From Methanomassiliicoccales archaeon (GTDB lineage: Archaea; Thermoplasmatota; Thermoplasmata; Methanomassiliicoccales; JAAEEP01): a DNA stretch of 64,000 nucleotides. The DNA lies in assembly GCA_013415695.1 (NCBI GenBank), contig JAAEEP010000002.1, positions 62,001-126,000 of the forward strand. The letters are read 5' to 3'. Both the position numbers and the translations under genes were made by a program. Positions 58,289-64,000 of this stretch are shown one piece after another (the stretch's first letter is position 1; each line of letters starts with the position of its first letter). The notes beneath the pieces were generated by a model. The model had not been told where the DNA came from and made no database searches. It saw nothing but the letters and a program-made list of their open reading frames with translations.

Positions 58289-59808
58289 TTCCCGCCCTTA
58301 TCGTTCTGTAACCAAACCGTTCTCTGCGGGAACGGTATATTGACATCATGCTCCCTGAACGCACGGTCAATGTTCTCCCTAACATTCGAGCCTACAAGCC
58401 ATTGGTTGTTTAGGTCATCTACCCACAAGAACAGCTTGAATACCAGTGCGGAGTCCGCGAACTCGGTGAACCTGATCCAGGGATAATGTTCTGGGTCTTT
58501 GAGGACATGCGGCTCTGCCATGGCTGATTCCATGATCAGCTTCTTCACAAGTTCGATGTCAGAACCATAGGCCACACCCACTTCGACCTTGACCTTGTAC
58601 CGGAGATCGGGTCTCACTATGTTGGTGATCTTGCGGCTTGCCATTTCGTTATTGGGGACGATGAAGTTCTCGGATTTGAATGTGTTATATAATGTCGTGG
58701 AACGCATCCCTATGCGCCTCACTTCGCAGACATCATCCTCATAGAGTATGAGGTCACCCACCTTGAACGGCCTGTCCAGGAGTATGGACATACCGCTGAA
58801 GAAGTTGGAAAGGGTGTCCTGTGCGGCGAATCCGATTATGATTCCCAGTACGCCGAATCCAGCAAGGAATACTGTAAGATCGTACCCGAAGTGATTGAAT
58901 ACGAGCATGACCCCTATGAACGGGATTATGATCATCCCTAGTTTCTCGAAGAGAGGTACCAAGGTATCATCCAGGTCCATCTCGGTCTTGTTTGAGTAAG
59001 CATGGGCGTATGATATCAGCACGTTATCATAGATCTTGTATGAAAGCCAGACGAGAAGAATGATGAAGCCTACTGCATAAATGTCCTCTATTGCTAGGAG
59101 TACGTTGGACGGTAGATTGAGTATCTTCAGCGACGACGTGAATCCATATAGTAGGATTATGAAGAAGACTGGGCCTCTTAGTATTTTGACGACACGGTCG
59201 TCAAGATCGGTTTCTGTTTTTCTAGAAATTCGGTGGACGATTGGATCCACGATCAGAATGATGAAGAATGCAATTCCAATCCAGCCCAATACCGTGATTA
59301 TGAAAGCGCCGTATGTGGTGTCAAGGGGCGGAGGGAATGGATTGTCCCAGATGCCGAATATCTTGTTGTTTCCGGCCGTGGTCCCGTAGAGCGCCTTGAC
59401 GGTTAGATCGAACTCCTTTGTGATGGTGATCTGGCTTTCAGGTGATTCCATGAGGGTTGCGTTGAAGAAGATGGTGAATTCGATCTCACTGCTGGACATC
59501 TCCCTGTGGGCGACCAAATAGACAATGAAAGTTGTTGAGTTGCTAGGCGTAATCGTTTGATATGCTGGTGAAATGCTGATCTCTAGATGTTCGATCGATG
59601 AAGGAGATAGTGAAGGTTTTACGATGATGACAGAGGTGTCGTTGTTGTACACCACCCATTCAAAAGATGTTCCCTCACTGGCGGTTATCTCCTTGTCATA
59701 GCTGTCCACCTCGAAGATGGTTATACTCTGAGCTGAGGCCATCGGTGCGACCACAGATACCAATATCAGTGCGAGCGGGATCGCCAGCAAGAGTGCCTTT
59801 GCCCTCAT
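58285..59808 (-). CDS. mscS: MscS-family mechanosensitive channel with extracellular domain
   Basis: 507 residues: a signal peptide (cut near residue 26, ASA-QS), an Ig-like extracellular domain with several glycosylation sequons (about 30-140), four to five membrane helices, then the MscS core. The pore-lining helix and vestibule start are LAGFGVLGIIIGFAAQDTLSNFFSGMSILLDRPFKVGD, followed by the beta domain with VCEVRRIGMRSTTL and VPNNEM. The channel releases solutes on hypo-osmotic shock. The extra N-terminal domain is unusual compared with the 286-residue E. coli MscS. Confidence 0.92.
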   Translation of the reverse strand: MRAKALLLAIPLALILVSVVAPMASAQSITIFEVDSYDKEITASEGTSFEWVVYNNDTSVIIVKPSLSPSSIEHLEISISPAYQTITPSNSTTFIVYLVAHREMSSSEIEFTIFFNATLMESPESQITITKEFDLTVKALYGTTAGNNKIFGIWDNPFPPPLDTTYGAFIITVLGWIGIAFFIILIVDPIVHRISRKTETDLDDRVVKILRGPVFFIILLYGFTSSLKILNLPSNVLLAIEDIYAVGFIILLVWLSYKIYDNVLISYAHAYSNKTEMDLDDTLVPLFEKLGMIIIPFIGVMLVFNHFGYDLTVFLAGFGVLGIIIGFAAQDTLSNFFSGMSILLDRPFKVGDLILYEDDVCEVRRIGMRSTTLYNTFKSENFIVPNNEMASRKITNIVRPDLRYKVKVEVGVAYGSDIELVKKLIMESAMAEPHVLKDPEHYPWIRFTEFADSALVFKLFLWVDDLNNQWLVGSNVRENIDRAFREHDVNIPFPQRTVWLQNDKGGN

Positions 59809-59938
59809 CTAGCAGCGGTCATCATCCCGAGACAATAAATAAGTAACCGTCTCCAAGCCCGCTTTTTCCTTTATTAATATTAACTCCATCGAATCCTAAC
59901 AAAGCCTTTTTATTTCTGCAGGGGATAGCTGCCATCAC

Positions 59939-60826
59939 ATGGACTGGATGCCCATCCTAAAGATCGCCATCGCCTTCATCGTACTACTGCTCGCATCTTG
60001 GTCTGACTGGCGAACAAGGATGGCTTCCGATGGCTTCTGGATAATCATCGGTACCTTAGGTATGATCTTCCTTGCCTTCCAGATCTATCAAGATGGTGTA
60101 TCCCCGCTGTACTACCTCTTCCTGTTCCCGTTGGGTGTATTCTTCTATGACATCTTCTGGGACAGGCCAGGTCTTTTTGAAAAGGATGGCGACGAGATTG
60201 CTCTAGGTCTCTATATATCCGCCTTCATAGTGCTCGGAGCCCTACTTGTGATATTCCAGACCGATGAATACTTCTGGAAAATGATATCCATTCCCATCGT
60301 CTTCCTCATCCTCATACTTCTTTATGTCTTCGATATATTGAAGGGTGGGGCAGATGCCAAGGCTTTGATATCCCTGGCATTACTATTCCCCTTCTACCCC
60401 GTGTTCCTCAATTTCCCTCTGATAACTATACCATCCGAGCTGGTTCAATATTTCTTCCCGTTTGCGATACTAATGCTCTTCAACGCGGCCTTGTTCCTTA
60501 TGGTGTTCCCCATTTCCTTTGCGTTCTATAACGTGATCAAGGGCGATGCGAGGTTCCCGCTGATGTTCTTCGGTTATAGGATGAGCGTTGAGGATGCCAA
60601 GAAGAAGTTCGTCTGGACAATGGAAAGGGTGGACGATGATGGTGAGCGAAAGACCTTCCTCTTCCCCAAGGGAGATTACGAGCATGAAGAAGTCCTTGAC
60701 GGGCTGGAAGCAGCGGGTGCAGATAAGATATGGGTAACGCCCAAGATACCCTTCCTGATACCGCTGACGATATCGCTCCTCTTCTCTGCATTCGTAGGGA
60801 ACATCTTCTTCTACTTCTTTCCCTGA
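59939..60826 (+). CDS. flaK: Preflagellin/prepilin peptidase (A24 family)
   Basis: 295 residues with about six to eight membrane helices. The two catalytic aspartates are in SWSDWRTRMA (D23) and GGADAKAL (D139), the pattern of archaeal FlaK/PibD aspartic peptidases that cut class III signal peptides of archaellins and pilins. A soluble segment (about 205-265) contains DGERKTFLFPKGDYEHE, and a terminal helix follows. An AT-rich stretch around 59906-59914 may be its box A. Its end overlaps the convergent glycosylase gene by 16 bases. Confidence 0.9.
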   Translation: MDWMPILKIAIAFIVLLLASWSDWRTRMASDGFWIIIGTLGMIFLAFQIYQDGVSPLYYLFLFPLGVFFYDIFWDRPGLFEKDGDEIALGLYISAFIVLGALLVIFQTDEYFWKMISIPIVFLILILLYVFDILKGGADAKALISLALLFPFYPVFLNFPLITIPSELVQYFFPFAILMLFNAALFLMVFPISFAFYNVIKGDARFPLMFFGYRMSVEDAKKKFVWTMERVDDDGERKTFLFPKGDYEHEEVLDGLEAAGADKIWVTPKIPFLIPLTISLLFSAFVGNIFFYFFP

Positions 60827-61467
60827 GCGAGACCGGTACTGCACTCCCATTCCAATGGACATTCCACGCATCTCGGATCGGGACGGCAGTACGTTTTTGC
60901 CAGCTGTATGAAAAGTGCGTACAATCTGCCAAGTTCGACCGGGTCATTGGAGAACCTGGACTCAACGTATTGCTGAACCTCGTCGTAATCGGTGGAGTCA
61001 AGAAGACCTGTTCTTTCCAGGATTCTGAGGACGTAGGCTGCGGCGACGAACTTGGATCTTTTTCCGGCGAAAAGAAGTATGGAATCCGCAGTCTCCTTCC
61101 CCACTCCTTTCAGGGATAGGAGCTCGGCCCTTGCGCTTTCGATCTCCTTGTTCAATAATAGTTCCGGCATTCCTTCGTACTCAAGTTGAATGTGAAGTGC
61201 CAATTCCCTAATCCTCTCGGCCTTCTGACGGTAGAACCCGCAAGGCCTGATTGATTTTTCCAACAAGTCAATATCGGCATATGCAAGCTTATCGGGCTCT
61301 AGCAAACCCCTTCTCCTCAGCTCGTTCAAGGACTTCTCCACACTGTCCCAGTTGGTCTGTTGGGTAAGGATGGCTCCCACCATCACCTCGAAGGCCGATT
61401 CGGAAGGCCACCAGTCTTCGACCTCGAAGCATTCTTGAAGTCTGTTGTAGAGGAGATCAAGGTCCAT
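60811..61467 (-). CDS. HhH-GPD DNA glycosylase homologue without catalytic Asp
   Basis: 218 residues of the endonuclease III-like family: SAFEVMVGAILTQQTNWDSVEKSL, PCGFYRQKAERI, helix-hairpin-helix LLSLKGVGKETADSILLFAG, and a C-terminal iron-sulfur cluster (C194, C200, C203, C209). The catalytic Asp normally found in a VVDAYTRR-type segment is absent: here KFVAAAYVLRIL, with Ala at position 143. The helix-hairpin-helix Glu (KETAD) is as in the mono-functional subgroup that lacks the lyase Lys. It may bind DNA without cutting or use another residue. Convergent with the peptidase gene. Confidence 0.88.
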   Translation of the reverse strand: MDLDLLYNRLQECFEVEDWWPSESAFEVMVGAILTQQTNWDSVEKSLNELRRRGLLEPDKLAYADIDLLEKSIRPCGFYRQKAERIRELALHIQLEYEGMPELLLNKEIESARAELLSLKGVGKETADSILLFAGKRSKFVAAAYVLRILERTGLLDSTDYDEVQQYVESRFSNDPVELGRLYALFIQLAKTYCRPDPRCVECPLEWECSTGLAQGKK

Positions 61468-61518
61468 CAGAATCGCGAATGATCATTCCACGATAAAACG
61501 CTTATACATACGCATCTT

Positions 61519-62520
61519 TCATCGGACGATCATGTTGAGCGAACGTCCGCATTTTCCACATTTCCCATCCTTCAATTCAACGACATTCGTCCTGAATCCC
61601 GTTCTCTGGATGACCAAGGTCCCACAGTCTGGGCAGTAGGTGTTCTCCCGATCATCGGAAGGTACATTTCCAAGATATACGAATGCCAAGCCTTCTTTCT
61701 TTGCGGTGTTGAAGGCCATGTCCAGCGTGGAAATCGGAGTGGGTTTGATGTCTGTCATCATGTAATCAGGATGGAATCGGGTGAAATGAACGGGCATCTC
61801 GATGGAGATCGAGGAGACCCATTTCGAGAAATCCCTTATCTCATCCTCAGAGTCGTTCATGTCTGGAATGATGAGATACGTCAGCTCGACGTGGATTCCG
61901 AGAGAGTGGGCGAGTTCCACGGTGTTGAGCACAGGTTGAAGGTATGCCTTGCAGACCTTGCGGTAGAAGTCATCCCTAAAGGCCTTCACATCGATGTTCA
62001 TCGCATCGAGGAAAGGAGCGATCTCCCTAAGGGGTTCCTCGTTGATGTAACCATTCGTTACATATGTCGTGGCCAAACCCCTCTCCTTGGCAACCACTGA
62101 ACTGTCGAATGTGAACTCATGCCATATGGTAGGCTCGTTGTAAGTCCAGGAGATGATTCTGCACCTGTCACGCTCACTGATTTCGCTCACCTGCTCCGGG
62201 GACAGATTGCTAATTTGAAACATCTCCACATTGGCTTGCGATATGGAATAATTCTGGCAGTGAAGGCAGCGGAAGTTGCAGCCGATACTTCCCAGAGATA
62301 GTGCCATCTCTCCTGGCATGAAGTGGAATAATGGCTTCTTTTCTATTGGATCCACATGAATAGATGATGCTTTTCCATAGATCAAGGTCATTAGATTGCC
62401 GTTGTGGTTCTGCCTTACACCGCATATTCCTTTCTTATCAGGGGCTATGGCGCAAGTATGGGGGCAGAGGCCGCAGGAGACCTTTCCACCAGCCTTCTTC
62501 CAGAACTTGGCCATTTTCAT
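61519..62520 (-). CDS. AmmeMemoRadiSam-type radical SAM enzyme
   Basis: 333 residues from the ATG at 62520, four bases after the thiL stop codon; an earlier in-frame start at 62556 overlaps thiL. N-terminal SCGLCPHTCAIAPDKKGICGVRQN, radical SAM motif GSIGCNFRCLHCQNYSIS, WTYNEPTIWHE, and a C-terminal zinc-ribbon-like CPDCGTLVIQR...CGKCG. This set matches the radical SAM member of the AMMECR1-Memo-radical SAM trio found in many archaea. The AMMECR1 and Memo genes are not in this window. It is probably co-transcribed with thiL. Confidence 0.9.
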   Translation of the reverse strand: MKMAKFWKKAGGKVSCGLCPHTCAIAPDKKGICGVRQNHNGNLMTLIYGKASSIHVDPIEKKPLFHFMPGEMALSLGSIGCNFRCLHCQNYSISQANVEMFQISNLSPEQVSEISERDRCRIISWTYNEPTIWHEFTFDSSVVAKERGLATTYVTNGYINEEPLREIAPFLDAMNIDVKAFRDDFYRKVCKAYLQPVLNTVELAHSLGIHVELTYLIIPDMNDSEDEIRDFSKWVSSISIEMPVHFTRFHPDYMMTDIKPTPISTLDMAFNTAKKEGLAFVYLGNVPSDDRENTYCPDCGTLVIQRTGFRTNVVELKDGKCGKCGRSLNMIVR

Positions 62521-62524
62521 ATTA

Positions 62525-63481
62525 TCAGGCAAAATGTTCCCAACCTCGATTCTCAAGGTTAACTATCTCCCCCTGCCTGGATAAAATGTTTTCTCTGCCC
62601 TCCATCGCCCTTCCAATGATCCTGATGCCTGGAATATCTCTCCTGACGTCATCCAGTCCATCTGGGGAGATGGTGAAGAGCAATTCATAGTCACCGCCGA
62701 AGAATAGCACCAGCTCTTCTAGGTCTACCCCAGATATCCCCGACATCTGAGCAACATCCTTTCCCATGGGAATCGATTCCCATTCCAGTTCGAAGGCTAC
62801 TCCACTGGCGTTCGAAAGCAGATGTACAGAATGAGCCAGTCCATCTGATATGTCAATGCAGGCCGTGACATGACCCGATCCCGACAAGGACCTCCCTTCT
62901 ATTATTCTAGGCCATGGCTCCATGAGAGCTCTTATTCCCCTAGGACAGTCGATTTTCTCCCTAATTGAAATGAATCCAGCTGCTGCCTGGCCAAGTTCCC
63001 CGGTCACGGCCAGGAGATCACCAGGTACCGCCCCGCTCCTTCTGAGGAGTCCCTCCTTATTGACCTTACCCAAGGCGGTGCCGGTCAGGATGATCTCCTT
63101 TGCTTCCTTGGTATCTCCGCCCAGGAGGCTCACTCCCATTTTTCTGGAGCAATCGTCGGCACCTTGGATCATTGCCATCACCCTATCGGCATCCATATCC
63201 CTGGGCAACCCCATTGCCAACAGCAGTCCGAGCGGTTCTGCTCCCATAGCTGCAATGTCACTGTAGTTAACCGCGGCCACCATCCAACCGATCTGCCAGT
63301 CAGTCATGCCAGATGGCGAGTGCGAGACCTTAGAGACAAGGTCGGTGCTGACAACAAGGTAAAAGGATCCCATATCGATGGCCGCAGCATCGTCACCCGG
63401 TCCTACTGCCACCCCACTTTCCAACCTTTCCAGTATTCTGGAGACAATGGCTTTCTCCCCCAGGTCGTCCAGTCTCGCCAT
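62525..63481 (-). CDS. thiL: Thiamine-monophosphate kinase
   Basis: 318 residues of the ThiL/PurM-type fold: EKAIVSRIL near the N-terminus, VGPGDDAAAIDM (metal/ATP), STDLVSKVSHSP, WMVAAVNYSDIAAMGAEPLG, ALGKVNKEGLLRRSGAVPGD, and CIDISDGLAHSVHLL. It phosphorylates thiamine monophosphate to the cofactor ThDP. Note that ilvB in this window is a ThDP enzyme and that a YkoEDC-like importer is also present, so thiamine acquisition may be a theme. The ATG is at 63481. Confidence 0.95.
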   Translation of the reverse strand: MARLDDLGEKAIVSRILERLESGVAVGPGDDAAAIDMGSFYLVVSTDLVSKVSHSPSGMTDWQIGWMVAAVNYSDIAAMGAEPLGLLLAMGLPRDMDADRVMAMIQGADDCSRKMGVSLLGGDTKEAKEIILTGTALGKVNKEGLLRRSGAVPGDLLAVTGELGQAAAGFISIREKIDCPRGIRALMEPWPRIIEGRSLSGSGHVTACIDISDGLAHSVHLLSNASGVAFELEWESIPMGKDVAQMSGISGVDLEELVLFFGGDYELLFTISPDGLDDVRRDIPGIRIIGRAMEGRENILSRQGEIVNLENRGWEHFA

Positions 63482-63720
63482 GATGCATGGAGGGTACTAG
63501 GTTCGAGAAATAATTTTCTGAGGTTGCCAATCAATTTCATCATCACTTTTTCCATTTTATTCGATGAATTACTAGGATATTCGGAATGAAAATCCATTGA
63601 GATAACTGTATTCGAGATGATTCCCCGATTAATATCATAATTCTTGGTAGAAGTGAATTGATATTGATGTTCATTTTTTCCAAAGGATTAAAAAGCACCT
63701 TCCGATTAATCCTAGTTCCA

Positions 63721-64000
63721 ATGAAGATCGAAGTCCCCTATGGCGTAGATGAGATTTTGGAGGCGGAGATCCCCGATATCAATTTGATTGGAATCGTCGA
63801 GCCGAATGAGGTCGAGTCCAAAGACGGCTTCGATGAAATACGGGATTCCCTTGACAACCCAATTGACTCTCCTGAGCTTGCTGAGTTTCTAAAGGGTTCC
63901 GAGAACCCAGTGTTCATACTCAATGATGGGACCAGACCAACACCTTCCAGCAAGGTCCTTGAGGCACTCTCAACAAGGATCAACATGTCATTCCCCAAAT
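63721..64000 (+). CDS. LarA-family nickel-dependent racemase, N-terminal part
   Basis: 93 residues are visible before the window ends. MKIEVPYGVDEILEAEIPD, a LDNPIDSPELAEFLKGSE segment and ILNDGTRPTPSSKVLEAL match the N-terminal domain of LarA (lactate racemase) and its many relatives (DUF2088-type). The DxTRPTP signature is reduced to DGTRPTPS. Box A GATTAAAAAG (about 63686-63695) is about 26 bases before the start, implying a leaderless message. The substrate of LarA homologues varies, so lactate racemase is not claimed. Confidence 0.85.
   Translation, partial: MKIEVPYGVDEILEAEIPDINLIGIVEPNEVESKDGFDEIRDSLDNPIDSPELAEFLKGSENPVFILNDGTRPTPSSKVLEALSTRINMSFPK

Noticed and set aside
48-62556. Alternative upstream starts for dapF, dapL, lysC, tldD and the 61519 radical SAM gene
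   Set aside because: Each would lie inside the preceding conserved gene; four-base overlaps or immediate starts give family-length proteins instead.
1-64000. CRISPR arrays, insertion sequences, prophage or integrative elements
   Set aside because: No regularly spaced repeats, transposase, integrase or tRNA-flanking direct repeats were seen; the tRNA-Glu at 4166 has no integrase beside it.

Overview
The window reads as a gene-dense archaeal chromosome segment, most likely from the Thermoplasmata side of the Euryarchaeota (Thermoplasmatota) and from an anaerobe. Archaeal markers are Rpo4, L21e, Pus10, a Dim2-type KH protein, Rio1, aIF1A, archease, a haloarchaeal-type mevalonate-pathway decarboxylase, GfcR-like and Lrp-type regulators, a preflagellin-peptidase-like enzyme, and many promoters whose TATA box lies about 26 bases before the start codon. 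The fusion of an O6-alkylguanine transferase to endonuclease V, known from Ferroplasma, supports Thermoplasmata. HdrABC, the hybrid cluster protein and radical SAM activase-like enzymes point to anaerobic life. No methyl-CoM reductase or hydrogenase gene is in the window, so methanogenesis cannot be inferred. No gap without a gene exceeds about 280 bases, and I see no CRISPR array, insertion sequence or rRNA.

Layout. 1-4.0 kb: a minus-strand information-processing operon (aIF1A, Rio1, KH protein, an unknown protein, Pus10, L21e, Rpo4), then tRNA-Glu. 4.3-8.1 kb: hdrCBA. 8.4-14.2 kb: a small secreted Gln/Asn-rich protein, a membrane-anchored HTH regulator, an unknown protein, a heterodimeric ABC exporter and an HxlR regulator, divergent from 14.3-16.7 kb hcp plus a ferredoxin-domain protein. 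16.8-19.7 kb: HAD-like, formyltransferase-like and PfkB-family genes. 19.8 kb: marC. 20.7-28.8 kb: two cell-surface proteins and a divergent YkoEDC-like ECF importer with a kinase-like gene. Six copies of a 'YTGV..DGY' module resembling the sulfite-oxidase/molybdopterin-binding fold are spread over the two surface proteins and the outer domain of the transporter. I consider this the best candidate for an undescribed system.

28.7-35.4 kb: mevalonate-pathway decarboxylase, archease, aspartate dehydrogenase, an M24 peptidase, TldD/TldE and a cyclophilin-like protein. 35.4-38.5 kb: ilvB-ilvN-ilvC for branched-chain amino acids. 38.7-43.1 kb: an HDAC-family deacetylase, then two unrelated glyceraldehyde-3-phosphate dehydrogenases (archaeal type II and bacterial-like type I) followed by phosphoglycerate kinase. 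43.1-49.9 kb: a lysine operon (Lrp regulator, dapA, dapB, lysC, lysA, dapF, dapL) for the diaminopimelate-aminotransferase route. Its promoter carries a near-exact match to the archaeal Lrp (Ptr2) consensus, and a second copy lies before one of the surface-protein genes. 50-64 kb: GfcR-like regulator, ketopantoate reductase, the AGT-EndoV fusion, phosphoesterase, K+ channel-like protein, MFS transporter, cupin, nitroreductase, two radical SAM proteins, MscS channel, prepilin-type peptidase, an HhH-GPD glycosylase homologue lacking the catalytic Asp, ThiL, and the start of a LarA-family gene.

Functional assignments rest on motif recognition by eye. No database search was run.
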